Part shown: positions 37,464 through 46,094 of the stretch, in pieces
Numbering within the stretch: position 1 is the first letter of the stretch
Layout of the letters: each line of letters opens with the position of its first letter
Origin: Pseudomonas sp. RIT623
GTDB taxonomy: Bacteria > Pseudomonadota > Gammaproteobacteria > Pseudomonadales > Pseudomonadaceae
Direction: 5' to 3'
DNA length: 64,000 nt
NCBI RefSeq assembly: GCF_004519305.1
Contig: NZ_SOZA01000001.1
Location: 335,338-399,337 of the forward strand
The notes under the pieces: generated by a model
The model's input: only the letters and a program-made list of their open reading frames with translations
Told to the model about the DNA's origin: nothing
The model's database searches: none
Made by a program: the position numbers and the translations under genes

Positions 37464-38603
37464 ATGCGTTGGGGAACCTACTTTGCCGTACTGGCCGCAG
37501 TGCTCAGTGTCGGGCTCGCGCTCGGCGTGAGCATGCCGCTGGTGTCCTTGCGCCTGGAGGGCTGGGGCTACGGTGGGTTTGCCATTGGCGTGATGGCGGC
37601 GATGCCGGCGCTCGGCGTGCTGGTCGGTGCCAGCTTGTCCAGCCGCCTTGCTGGCTGGGTCGGCGTACCCACGGCCATGCGCTTGTGCCTGTGGGGCGGG
37701 GCGTTGTCGATCGGCCTGCTGGCGCTGCTGCCCAGCTATACGCTGTGGCTGTTGCTGCGACTGATGATCGGCATGTCGCTGACAGTGGTGTTCATCCTCG
37801 GCGAAAGCTGGATCAACCAACTGGTGGTCGAGCAGTGGCGTGGTCGGCTGGTGGCGCTGTACGGTAGCAGTTATGCCCTGAGCCAACTGGCCGGGCCGCT
37901 GGTGCTGGGTTTCCTGGGCTCGGACGATGATTTCGGGTTCTGGGCGGCTACCGGCTTGTTGCTGGTCGCGCCGTTGATCCTGTTGGGGCGCGGTGGCGCG
38001 CCGACCACCGAGGCGTGCAGCGTTACCCTCGTCGACCTGTTCGGCTTCTGCCGGCGCCTTCCGGTGATCGCCTGGGCCATCGCCTTGTTCGCCGCGTTCG
38101 AGGCGATGATCCTCACCCTGTTGCCGGTGTACTGCCTGCAGCAGGGCTTCACGACTGAAGTGGCCTTGTTCATGGTCAGCACGGTGGTGGTGGGGGATGC
38201 GCTGTTGCAACTGCCGATTGGCGCACTGGCCGACCGCATGTCGCGGCGCACGCTGTTCAGCGGTTGCGCCGTGACCCTGCTGCTGTCGAGCCTGGCGATT
38301 CCGTTGCTGTTGCATACGCTGGCGATCTGGCCGTTATGGGTGCTGTTCGGCGCCAGTGCCGGTGGCTTGTTCACATTGTCGCTGGTGCTGATTGGCGAGC
38401 GCTACCGGGATGACGCGCTGGTGCGGGCCAACGCCCATGTGGCGCAGCTGTGGGGGATTGGCTGCCTGATCGGGCCGTTGCTGGCTGGGGCGGGTAGCCA
38501 ATGGATCAGCGGGCATGCGTTGCCGTTGCTGATGGCGGTGGGCGCGGCGGGGTTGGTGTTGCTGACCCGGCGGCGGGGTGCCTTCGAGCCGGCGTCGGCC
38601 TGA
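37464..38603 (+). CDS. MFS transporter
   Basis: A 379-residue membrane protein with about 12 hydrophobic helices. The loop 'GVLVGASLSSRLAGWVGVPTAM' after helix 2, and 'GALADRMSRRTLFS' between helices 8 and 9, carry the G-x-L-x-D-R-x-x-R-R motif of the major facilitator superfamily. It resembles the YcaD/YcaP-like group of small-molecule exporters. Start ATG at 37464 lies 6 bases after AAAGGAGG; a GTG immediately before it is less favoured. Substrate unknown. It is preceded by a type C REP. Confidence 0.87.
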   Translation: MRWGTYFAVLAAVLSVGLALGVSMPLVSLRLEGWGYGGFAIGVMAAMPALGVLVGASLSSRLAGWVGVPTAMRLCLWGGALSIGLLALLPSYTLWLLLRLMIGMSLTVVFILGESWINQLVVEQWRGRLVALYGSSYALSQLAGPLVLGFLGSDDDFGFWAATGLLLVAPLILLGRGGAPTTEACSVTLVDLFGFCRRLPVIAWAIALFAAFEAMILTLLPVYCLQQGFTTEVALFMVSTVVVGDALLQLPIGALADRMSRRTLFSGCAVTLLLSSLAIPLLLHTLAIWPLWVLFGASAGGLFTLSLVLIGERYRDDALVRANAHVAQLWGIGCLIGPLLAGAGSQWISGHALPLLMAVGAAGLVLLTRRRGAFEPASA

Positions 38604-38611
38604 TCCATCCT

Positions 38612-38714
38612 GGGGCTGCTGCGCAGCCCATCGCGGCACAAGGCCGCTTCTACAGAAGATCGCGGTCTCCTGTAGGAGCGGCCTTGTGCCGCGAAAGGGG
38701 CGCAAAGCGCCCCC
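38612..38714. repeat. REPIN, type B, with extended arms
   Basis: Inverted pair TCGCGGCACAAGGCCGCTTC...TAGGAGCGGCCTTGTGCCGCGA, flanked outside by GGGGCTGCTGCGCAGCCC and GGGGCGCAAAGCGCCCC hairpins. It is a separate REP chemotype, between the convergent MFS and phospholipase-like genes. Confidence 0.88.
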
Positions 38715-38726
38715 GAGCAATCCCAA

Positions 38727-40277
38727 TTACAACATCTTCTCCAGCCCGACCGCCTTGCTGATCCAGGCATTGAAGCGCCGCCACAGTCCGCCGGGCTCGG
38801 TCGCCAGCATGTGCCGCTGGCCATTGTCCTCGGTCGCCCAGGCCAGCTTGCCGTCCACCAGCTTCACTTGGTAGCTCAGTGCCGGGGCCATGCCCTGCAC
38901 CGCCAGTTCGCGGGTGTACTCAGCCAGCTCCGGGCTGTCCACCAGCACGCCGACTTCGGTGTTCCACAACACCGAGCGCGGGTCGAAGTTGAACGAGCCG
39001 ATGAAGGTCTTGCGTCGGTCGAAGACCATCGCCTTGCTGTGCAGGCTCGAATCAGAGCTGCCGTGAAAGCCAAGCCGCAGTCGCGGCGAGCCGGGCTGGC
39101 GGCGCAGCTCGTACAGCTGTACGCCGTGCTCCAGCAGGGCGCGGCGGTAGGGCGCGTAGCCACCGTGCACCGCTGGCACATCGGTGGCCTCCAGCGAGTT
39201 GGTCAGCAGCTTGACCGAGGTGCCGGCATCGGCCCGGCTGGTGAGGTACAGCAGGCCCGGTTCGCCCGGCACGAAATAGGCCGACACCAGGATCAGCTCC
39301 TTGTGCACGGCGTTCAGGTCCGGGGCCAGTTGTTGGGTCAGCAGCAGTTGCGGGTCTGGCTCGTCATCGGCCAGTACCTTGCTGGGTGCGTCCCACAGTG
39401 CCTGGCCGTGGGCCCAGATCAGCTCGTTGCGCCAGATGTCCAGGCGCGGTTCGGTCTGGTAGGCCATGAGCCGGTCGTACAGGGCCTTGCGCTGGGTACG
39501 CGCCTGGGCCAGGGACACTTCCAGGCGCTGCCGGCTGCGCCACAGGTCGTCAGCGTCGGGCGGCCACCAGAGGAAGTCGCCGATGGGGCGGCTCAGGGCG
39601 CTGTTCCAATACTGGTCGAAACTGTGGCCGAGCTGCGCGGCCACAGGCCCGACGCCCAGCAGGTCGATGTCGGTGAAGTTGAGGTTGGGCTCGGCGTCGA
39701 AGTATTCGTCGCCCAGGTTGCGCCCGCCGACGATGGCCATGCTGTTGTCCACCAGGAACAGCTTGTTGTGCATGCGCCGGTGCTGGCGCGACAGGTTGAA
39801 CAGCCGACCGACGGCGCGGGTCGCCCCGGTGCTGCGCCCCAGGTGCAGGGGGTTGAACACGCGGATATGGATGTTTGGGTGGGCGGCGAGGGTACCCATC
39901 AGGTTGTCCAGGCCGTCGCTGGTGGTGTCGTCGAGTAGGATGCGCACGCGCACGCCGCGGTCGGCGGCGCGCAGCAGCTCATGTACCAGCGCGCGGGTGC
40001 TGAGGCCGTCGTGGACGATGTAATACTGCAAGTCGATGCTGGCCTGGGCGTTACGGATCAGTTCGGCGCGGGCGCGAAACGCCTCGTTGCTGTTGGGCAG
40101 CAGGCGAAAGCCCGAGCGCCCTTCGTAGGGCGCGGCCTGGCGCTGCACCGAACGGCCGAACGGCGAGTCGCTGGCTGGCAGGGCCTGACTGACTTCGCGG
40201 GGCGTGCCGACGCTGGCGCAGCCCGACAGGCCGAGCAGCAGCGCCAGCAGCACAGGCAAGGCGCGCTGGAGTCTCAA
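38727..40277 (-). CDS. phospholipase D / cardiolipin synthase-like lipoprotein
   Basis: A 516-residue protein with two HKD motifs: His170-Lys172-Asp177 (MHNKLFLVDN) and His413-Lys415-Asp420 (LHSKAMVFDR), each followed by a Gly-x-x-Asn block (VGGRN, GSFN). The pair forms one active site of the phospholipase D superfamily, which includes cardiolipin synthases. An N-terminal lipobox LSGC (Cys20) suggests attachment to a membrane, which is unlike classical ClsA or ClsB. Secreted or surface-facing action on phospholipids is possible. Neighbours give no further clue. Confidence 0.9.
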   Translation of the reverse strand: MRLQRALPVLLALLLGLSGCASVGTPREVSQALPASDSPFGRSVQRQAAPYEGRSGFRLLPNSNEAFRARAELIRNAQASIDLQYYIVHDGLSTRALVHELLRAADRGVRVRILLDDTTSDGLDNLMGTLAAHPNIHIRVFNPLHLGRSTGATRAVGRLFNLSRQHRRMHNKLFLVDNSMAIVGGRNLGDEYFDAEPNLNFTDIDLLGVGPVAAQLGHSFDQYWNSALSRPIGDFLWWPPDADDLWRSRQRLEVSLAQARTQRKALYDRLMAYQTEPRLDIWRNELIWAHGQALWDAPSKVLADDEPDPQLLLTQQLAPDLNAVHKELILVSAYFVPGEPGLLYLTSRADAGTSVKLLTNSLEATDVPAVHGGYAPYRRALLEHGVQLYELRRQPGSPRLRLGFHGSSDSSLHSKAMVFDRRKTFIGSFNFDPRSVLWNTEVGVLVDSPELAEYTRELAVQGMAPALSYQVKLVDGKLAWATEDNGQRHMLATEPGGLWRRFNAWISKAVGLEKML

Positions 40278-40337
40278 GGGTGGATCGTCCTGTGTAGCAA
40301 GGGCTTATGGGGTTTGACCGTGGCAAGCGGCGCAAAG

Positions 40338-41768
40338 TTACCCGTCGGTGCGTTCGGCATCCAGTAGACGAAGGGCGGTTTCACCGACCTTGCGCACGGC
40401 GGCCTCGACCTGCGCCGTCGGCCGGGCGGCGAAGTTCATGCGCAGGCAGTTGCGGTACTTGCCCGAGGCCGAGAAGATGCTGCCGACGGCGATCTGTACA
40501 CCTTGTTCCAGTAAAGCGCGGTTCAGGCGCAGCGTATCGAAACTTTCCGGCAATTCCACCCATAGCATGAAACCACCCTGTGGCCGGCTGGCGCGGGTGC
40601 CGGGCGGGAAGTAGCGGGTCACCCAGTCGCACATCAGGTCGCGGCCGCGCTGGTACTGGCTGCGCATGCGCCGCAGGTGCGGTTGGTAGTGGCCTTCGGC
40701 GATGAAGTCGGCGACCGCCAACTGCGGCTGGCAGGCGGTGCTGCCGGTGCTGATGTACTTCATGTGCAGCACCCGTTCCAGGTAGCGCCCTGGCGCCACC
40801 CAGCCGACCCGCAGGCCGGGGGCGAGGGTCTTGGAGAACGAACTGCACAGCAGTACCCGGCCATCGTCGTCGAATGACTTGAGGGTACGCGGACGCGGGT
40901 AGGTGTAGGCCAGGTCGCCATACACATCGTCCTCGAGGATCGCCACGTCGTAACGCTGGGCCAGCGTCAGCAAGGCCTTCTTGCGCGCTTCGGGCATGAT
41001 GTAGCCCATCGGGTTGTTGCAGCTGGGGGTGATCTGGATGAGCTTGATCGGCCATTGCTCCAGGGCCAGTTCCAGGGCCTCCAGGCTGATCCCGGTGATC
41101 GGGTCGGTGGGGATCTCCAGGGCTTTCATGCCCAGGCCCTTGAGCGTCTGCATGGCGCCATGGAAGCTGGGCGAGTCGACCGCGACGATATCGCCGGGCT
41201 GGCACACCGCGCGGATGCTGCATGACAACGCCTCATGGCAACCGGTGGTCACCACCAGGTCGGGCGGGCCCAGGCGGCAGCCGGAGTCGAGCATCAACCG
41301 GGCGATCTGCTCGCGCAGGTGGGCGTTGCCGTGGATGTTGTCGTAGTACAGGCCGGGCATGTCCATGCGCCGGCTGATCTGCGCCAGGCTGCGCAGCAGT
41401 GGCTTGAGCGTGGGGCTGTCGACATCGGGCATGCCGCGGCCTAGCTGGATCACGTCGGGGCGCGGCGTGGCGCGCACCAGTTCCAGCACTTGTTCCCACT
41501 GGGAGATATCCACCGGCCGTTGGGCTGGTCGGCTGATGTCGGGCAGGGCCGGGAGCTGGCGGTCCTCGGCGACGAAGTAGCCGGACTTGGGCCGGGGCGA
41601 TACCAGGCCGTTGTCCTCCAGCAGGCGGTAGGCCTGCTGCACGGTGCTCAGGCTGACGCCGTGTTCCACACTCAGGGCACGCACCGACGGCAGGCGCTGG
41701 CCCGGGCGATAGAGGCCTTGTTCGATGCGCGAGCCAAGCAGCTCGGCCAGGTTGAAGTAGAGCGTCAC
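40338..41768 (-). CDS. MocR-family GntR/aminotransferase-like regulator
   Basis: A 476-residue regulator with an N-terminal GntR winged helix (about residues 8-70, 'GLYRPGQRLPSVRALSVEHGVSL') fused to a fold-type I aminotransferase domain. The PLP lysine is Lys313 in 'SSFSKTLAPGLR', and 'SCNNPMGYIMP' is the PLP-pocket Asn-Pro block. MocR proteins sense PLP-linked amines, and GabR senses GABA, so a role in amine metabolism is plausible given the PuuB-like oxidase nearby. It is divergent from a DUF1127 gene, and three ATACAG/CTGTAT motifs lie in the 179-base gap. Confidence 0.9.
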   Translation of the reverse strand: MTLYFNLAELLGSRIEQGLYRPGQRLPSVRALSVEHGVSLSTVQQAYRLLEDNGLVSPRPKSGYFVAEDRQLPALPDISRPAQRPVDISQWEQVLELVRATPRPDVIQLGRGMPDVDSPTLKPLLRSLAQISRRMDMPGLYYDNIHGNAHLREQIARLMLDSGCRLGPPDLVVTTGCHEALSCSIRAVCQPGDIVAVDSPSFHGAMQTLKGLGMKALEIPTDPITGISLEALELALEQWPIKLIQITPSCNNPMGYIMPEARKKALLTLAQRYDVAILEDDVYGDLAYTYPRPRTLKSFDDDGRVLLCSSFSKTLAPGLRVGWVAPGRYLERVLHMKYISTGSTACQPQLAVADFIAEGHYQPHLRRMRSQYQRGRDLMCDWVTRYFPPGTRASRPQGGFMLWVELPESFDTLRLNRALLEQGVQIAVGSIFSASGKYRNCLRMNFAARPTAQVEAAVRKVGETALRLLDAERTDG

Positions 41769-41802
41769 GGGATACTCCTGCGCAGGGTGCGGATCAGGTA
41801 CC

Positions 41803-41887
41803 GATACAGATAGCCAGAAAATACTGCATTCAGCCGAGTTTGTGCCAATTCTGTATGGAAATAATAAACCGGTGTTGGATCTGTATC
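41803..41887. promoter_or_regulatory. ATACAG-motif region, candidate MocR operator
   Basis: GATACAGAT (41803-41811) and its exact complement ATCTGTATC (41879-41887) are joined by a third CTGTAT at 41851-41856. The two CTGTAT copies are 30 bases apart, about three helical turns. The region lies between the MocR gene and the DUF1127 gene. Confidence 0.5.
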
Positions 41888-41947
41888 CTCGGTCGTCTGG
41901 CGCGCATGCTCACTCCACAGTATCAGCTGAGTAGGGAGAGTACGGCG

Positions 41948-42163
41948 ATGGGAAGCATGAGCGATGTGCGTGTGCAGTTGTTGGCCAAGGAACTGGAGGC
42001 AGGGCAGCGAACCCAGGTCTACGACACTCGCCTTGGCCTGATGCTGCACCGATGGCGCACCCGCAAGGCCCTGCTGGACCTGGATGCGCGCCAGTTGCAG
42101 GATATCGGGTTGAGCTGCGAAGAGGCGTGGAAAGAGGGCTGCAAGCCGTTCTGGAAGGCCTAG
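41948..42163 (+). CDS. DUF1127 small protein
   Basis: A 71-residue protein. Its C-terminal half 'WRTRKALLDLDARQLQDIGLS' followed by 'CEEAWKEGCKPFWKA' is a clear DUF1127 domain, an Arg-rich helix found in small proteins implicated in metabolic and stress regulation. Start at 41948 is 8 bases after GGGAGAG; the ATG at 41957 is an alternative. It is divergent from the MocR regulator, and is likely controlled by it. The family's role is not fully known. Confidence 0.85.
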   Translation: MGSMSDVRVQLLAKELEAGQRTQVYDTRLGLMLHRWRTRKALLDLDARQLQDIGLSCEEAWKEGCKPFWKA

Positions 42164-42231
42164 CGGATGGCGCCGGCCCCGCTGGTCAGGCGGCGCCCAG
42201 GACGGTCCATGGCCTGCTTCGGCGGGTAGCG

Positions 42232-43524
42232 TCAGACCAGCTCCTTGAGCCGGTACCAGAGCATGCCCAGCGCCAGTAACGGCGAGCGCATCAGCTTGCC
42301 ACCGGGGAAGGTCGGGTGCTGCACCTTGGCGAACAGGTCGAAGCGCCCGCCCTCTTGGCCGCTGATGGCCTCGCCCAGCAGGCGTGCGGCCAGGTGGGTG
42401 GCGTTCAAGCCATGGCCGGAATAGGCCTGGGCGTAATAGACGTTGGGCTGGCTGGCCAGGCGGCCGATCTGCGGCAGGCGGTTGGCGCCGATGCCGATCA
42501 TGCCGCCCCACTGGTAGTCGATGCGCACGTCGGCCAGTTGCGCGAACACCTTGAGCATCTTCGGCCGCATGTAGGCAGCGATATCCCTTGGGTCGCGCCC
42601 GGAATAATGGCAGGCGCCGCCGAATAGCAGGCGGTGGTCGGCGGACAGGCGGTAGTAGTCCAGCGCCACACGCTGGTCGCATACCGCCATGTTCTGCGGC
42701 AGCAGTTGCCGCGCGCGCTCCTCGCCCAACGGCTCGGTGGCGATGATATAGCTGCCGGCGGGCAGCACCTTGCCGCCCAGTTCGCGGTTGAGGTCGTTGT
42801 GGTAGGCGTTGCAGCACAGCACCAGGGTCTTGGCCCGCACCCGGCCCTGCGCGGTGTGGACCTTCACCTCGGGGCCGTAGTCGATGCGGGTAACCTGCGA
42901 TTGCTCGTACAGGCGTACACCCAGGCGGCTGGCGGCGGCGGCTTCGCCGAGCGCCAGGTTGAGCGGGTGCAAATGGCCGGAGCCCATGTCGACCAAGCCG
43001 CCGACATAACGATCGGAGCCTACGATCGTATGCAGGTCGGCGGCCTGCACCAGGCGCAGTGGGTGGCGATAGCCGAGGCCGCGCAGTTCCTCGGCGTCTT
43101 CGGCGAAGCCTTGCAACTCGGCGGGCTTGTTGGCCAGGTCGCAATAACCCCAAGTCAGGTCGCAGTCGATGGCGTGGCGCTCGACGCGTTCGCGGACGAT
43201 CTCCACCGCCTCCAGGCCCATCAGCTTCATGCTGTGCACACCGTCCTCGCCGATGATCGGGAGAAACTGTTCCAGGCCATGGCCGACGCCGCGGATAAGC
43301 TGGCCGCCGTTACGCCCGCTGGCGCCCCAGCCGATCTTGCGCGCCTCGAGGAGGATCACCGAAAGGCCGCGCTCGGCCAGCTCGATGGCGGTGTTCAGGC
43401 CCGAATAGCCGCCGCCGACGATGCACACATCGGCGCTGTGCTCGCCTTGCAGGAACGGATGGTCTGGATGCGGCGCGCTGCTGGCGGCGTAGTAGGAGGC
43501 GGCGTGCTGCGCGCTATGGACCAT
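42232..43524 (-). CDS. puuB: FAD-dependent amine oxidoreductase, PuuB-like
   Basis: A 430-residue DAO-family flavoprotein. The FAD motif is 'GGGYSGLNTAIELAERG' (about residues 37-53), followed by the conserved 'EARKIGWGASGRNGGQ' (about 60-75) that marks PuuB and related gamma-glutamylputrescine oxidases. These convert gamma-glutamylputrescine to the aldehyde with release of ammonia and peroxide. The matching aldehyde dehydrogenase and ligase are encoded at 35837 and 17401. The exact substrate is inferred. It is separate from the ligase cassette, as often in Pseudomonas. Confidence 0.85.
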   Translation of the reverse strand: MVHSAQHAASYYAASSAPHPDHPFLQGEHSADVCIVGGGYSGLNTAIELAERGLSVILLEARKIGWGASGRNGGQLIRGVGHGLEQFLPIIGEDGVHSMKLMGLEAVEIVRERVERHAIDCDLTWGYCDLANKPAELQGFAEDAEELRGLGYRHPLRLVQAADLHTIVGSDRYVGGLVDMGSGHLHPLNLALGEAAAASRLGVRLYEQSQVTRIDYGPEVKVHTAQGRVRAKTLVLCCNAYHNDLNRELGGKVLPAGSYIIATEPLGEERARQLLPQNMAVCDQRVALDYYRLSADHRLLFGGACHYSGRDPRDIAAYMRPKMLKVFAQLADVRIDYQWGGMIGIGANRLPQIGRLASQPNVYYAQAYSGHGLNATHLAARLLGEAISGQEGGRFDLFAKVQHPTFPGGKLMRSPLLALGMLWYRLKELV

Positions 43525-43612
43525 CGGTCGATTCCTGGGTTGAGACGAAAGGGGGAGGATAGGCAGTTGGCCAATCGCGGGGCAAGTCGCATCGGCGCAG
43601 CGCGATTGGGCT

Positions 43613-43618
43613 TATAAT
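43613..43618 (+). promoter_or_regulatory. candidate -10 of the YkgJ-like gene
   Basis: A perfect TATAAT (43613-43618) lies 31 bases ahead of the ATG at 43649 in the gap divergent from the PuuB-like gene. No good -35 hexamer is visible at the expected place. Confidence 0.35.
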
Positions 43619-43648
43619 CCAGCCACATTCATCGTTCTGTCCTCGGTC

Positions 43649-44002
43649 ATGCCCTGCAACCGCCACAAGATCCACTTCCTGCGCGAACTCATCCCCTCGT
43701 TCGAGTGCGAGCCCGGCTGTCACGATTGCTGCGGCCCGGTCACCACGTCCGCCGAAGAAATGGCCCGCCTGCCGCGCAAGACCCAGGCCGAGCAGGACGT
43801 CGCGCTGGAACGCCTGGACTGCGTGCACCTGGGGCCTGATGGCTGCACGGTGTATGAAGAGCGGCCGATGATCTGCCGCCTGTTCGGCACCACGCCGCGC
43901 CTGGCCTGCCCCCGCGGCCGTGGCCCGCAGCAGCCGATCGACCCGGCGGCCGAACAGCTGGTCCACAACTATATCGCCAGCACCCGTCAGGTGCTGGTCT
44001 GA
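43649..44002 (+). CDS. YkgJ-family cysteine-cluster protein
   Basis: A 117-residue protein with the C-x3-C-x2-C-C cluster 'CEPGCHDCCG' (Cys20, Cys24, Cys27, Cys28), followed later by 'LDCVHLGPDGCTVYEERPMICR'. This pattern marks the YkgJ/CxxCxxCC family thought to bind zinc or iron. It is convergent with lrp, the stop codons 4 bases apart. Function unknown. Confidence 0.85.
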   Translation: MPCNRHKIHFLRELIPSFECEPGCHDCCGPVTTSAEEMARLPRKTQAEQDVALERLDCVHLGPDGCTVYEERPMICRLFGTTPRLACPRGRGPQQPIDPAAEQLVHNYIASTRQVLV

Positions 44003-44006
44003 GGCT

Positions 44007-44495
44007 TCAGTCCGGAATCGGCAGGCACAGGCTCTCTTTGACTTCCTCCATCACGATGTAGCTCTTCGACTCACGCACATGCGGCAGCTTGAGCAGGATG
44101 TCGCCGAGTAGCTTGCGGTACGAGGCCATTTCCGAAATGCGAGCTTTCACCAGGTAATCGAAGTCCCCCGACACCAGGTGGCATTCCAGCACATGGGGCA
44201 GCTTGAGTACCGCGCGGCGGAACTCTTCGAAGGTATCGCCGGATTTGTAGTCCAGGCTGATCTCGACGAACACCAGCAGGCTGCCCTTCAAGTGCTGCGG
44301 GTTGAGGCGGGCGTTGTAGCCCATGATGATCCCCTCGCGCTCCAGGCGCCGTACGCGCTCGGTGCAGGGGGTGGTGGACAGCCCGACTTTCTCGCCCAGT
44401 TCGGTGAACGAGATGCGCCCGTCATTCTGCAGGATCCGCAGGATGTTGCGGTCGATCTTGTCCAGTTCACGCTTGCTCTGGTGCTGGGTTCTCAT
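44007..44495 (-). CDS. lrp: leucine-responsive regulatory protein Lrp
   Basis: A 162-residue Lrp/AsnC-family regulator. The N-terminal helix-turn-helix is at about residues 10-60 ('DKIDRNILRILQNDGRISFTEL', 'STTPCTERVRRLEREG'), with a C-terminal RAM ligand-binding domain ('HVLECHLVSGDFDYLVKARI'). Start at 44495 gives the standard length. It is divergent from dadA, which Lrp activates in Pseudomonas in response to alanine or leucine. A perfect 12-bp palindrome CGAGAATTCTCG lies 33 bases upstream of its start. Confidence 0.95.
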   Translation of the reverse strand: MRTQHQSKRELDKIDRNILRILQNDGRISFTELGEKVGLSTTPCTERVRRLEREGIIMGYNARLNPQHLKGSLLVFVEISLDYKSGDTFEEFRRAVLKLPHVLECHLVSGDFDYLVKARISEMASYRKLLGDILLKLPHVRESKSYIVMEEVKESLCLPIPD

Positions 44496-44527
44496 AGGGG
44501 ATGCCCCTCCGTGAAAGGCGATATTGC

Positions 44528-44539
44528 CGAGAATTCTCG
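44528..44539. promoter_or_regulatory. candidate Lrp operator palindrome
   Basis: CGAGAATTCTCG, a perfect 12-bp palindrome in the 155-base gap between lrp and dadA. Its AATT centre with flanking purine/pyrimidine resembles Lrp-type sites. Confidence 0.45.
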
Positions 44540-44650
44540 CCAAATATAGGCGTTTATATAGTGAATTGCACTGGGCTCTAGTTCATACAATGCGCGCATC
44601 CATGCCATATCAACAAAAGACTGCGGCGAGCCGCGTGCGAGGGATGAACA

Positions 44651-45952
44651 ATGCGAGTGCTGGTACTTGGTAGCGGTGTCATCGGAACCGCCAGTGCCTA
44701 CTATCTGGCCCGGCAAGGTTTCGAGGTGACGGTGGTCGACCGCCAACCGGCGGTAGCCATGGAAACCAGCTTTGCCAACGCCGGCCAGATCTCGCCCGGC
44801 TATGCCTCGCCCTGGGCCGCCCCAGGCGTGCCGCTCAAGGCCGTCAAGTGGCTGCTCGAGCGCCACGCGCCCCTGGCCATCAAGTTGACCGGCGATGTCG
44901 ACCAGTACCTGTGGATGGCGCAGATGCTGCGCAACTGCACCGCCAGCCGTTACGCGGTGAACAAGGAGCGCATGGTGCGCCTGTCCGAGTACAGCCGCGA
45001 CTGCCTCGACGAGCTGCGCGGCGAAACCGGCATCGCCTACGAGAACCGCAGCCTGGGCACCACCCAGCTGTTCCGCACCCAGGCCCAGGTGGATGCCGCG
45101 GCCAAGGATATCGCCGTGCTCGAGCAGTCCGGCGTGCCTTACGAGTTGCTCGACCGCGATGGCATCGCCCGCGTCGAACCGGCCCTGGCCGGAGTCAAGG
45201 ACATCCTGGCCGGCGCCCTGCGCCTGCCCAACGACCAGACCGGCGACTGCCAGCTGTTCACCACCAAGCTCGCCGAGATGGCCATCAAGCTGGGTGTCGA
45301 ATTCCGTTTCGGCCAGGATATCCAGCGCCTGGACTTCGCTGGTGATCGCATCAACGGCGTGTGGATCGACGGCAAGCTGGAAACCGCCGACCGCTACGTG
45401 CTGGCGCTGGGCAGCTACTCGCCGCAAATGCTCAAGCCGCTGGGCATCAAGGCGCCGGTATACCCGCTCAAGGGCTACTCGCTGACCGTGCCGATCACCA
45501 ATGGCGACATGGCACCGACCTCGACCATCCTCGACGAGACCTACAAGGTCGCCATTACCCGTTTCGACAACCGCATCCGTGTTGGTGGCATGGCTGAAAT
45601 CGCCGGTTTTGACCTGTCGCTGAACCCGCGTCGACGCGAAACGCTGGAGATGATCGTCAACGACCTTTATCCTCGCGGCGGCGACCTGAGCCAGGCGAGC
45701 TTCTGGACCGGCCTGCGCCCGGCCACCCCGGACGGCACCCCGATCGTCGGGGCGACCAAGTTCCGTAACCTGTTCCTCAACACCGGTCACGGCACTCTGG
45801 GCTGGACCATGGCCTGTGGTTCCGGCCGCCTGCTGGCTGACCTGATCGCGCGCAAGAAACCGCAGATCAGTGCCGAAGGCCTGGACATTTCCCGCTACGG
45901 CAACAACCGGGAAGTGGCCAAGCACGGTCATGCCGCGCCTGCGCACCAGTAA
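44651..45952 (+). CDS. dadA: D-amino acid dehydrogenase small subunit DadA
   Basis: A 433-residue FAD-dependent enzyme that oxidises D-amino acids, chiefly D-alanine, passing electrons to the respiratory chain. The FAD motif '[17 protein letters not shown]' (about residues 7-23) opens the protein, and the family's '[19 protein letters not shown]' and C-terminal '[20 protein letters not shown]' are present. Together with the alanine racemase that follows it forms the L-alanine to pyruvate catabolic pair (dad operon), with Lrp divergent upstream. Confidence 0.96.
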   Translation: MRVLVLGSGVIGTASAYYLARQGFEVTVVDRQPAVAMETSFANAGQISPGYASPWAAPGVPLKAVKWLLERHAPLAIKLTGDVDQYLWMAQMLRNCTASRYAVNKERMVRLSEYSRDCLDELRGETGIAYENRSLGTTQLFRTQAQVDAAAKDIAVLEQSGVPYELLDRDGIARVEPALAGVKDILAGALRLPNDQTGDCQLFTTKLAEMAIKLGVEFRFGQDIQRLDFAGDRINGVWIDGKLETADRYVLALGSYSPQMLKPLGIKAPVYPLKGYSLTVPITNGDMAPTSTILDETYKVAITRFDNRIRVGGMAEIAGFDLSLNPRRRETLEMIVNDLYPRGGDLSQASFWTGLRPATPDGTPIVGATKFRNLFLNTGHGTLGWTMACGSGRLLADLIARKKPQISAEGLDISRYGNNREVAKHGHAAPAHQ

Positions 45953-45968
45953 GCGCTTCGACGGTACT

Positions 45969-46048
45969 GGCTCTATCGCGGGACAAGCTCACGCCCACTC
46001 AGGCTCAACCGGCCAATGTGCGAGCGGGCTTGCCCTGCGATAGGGCCG
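45969..46048. repeat. imperfect inverted repeat, REP type C
   Basis: GGCTCTATCGCGGGACAAGC...GCGAGCGGGCTTGCCCTGCGATAGGGCC between dadA and alr. Arms differ at several places. Confidence 0.7.
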
Positions 46049-46094
46049 GTATGCTCCACCCATCAACACCAGAACACTTCAAAAGGCTGCCGCC

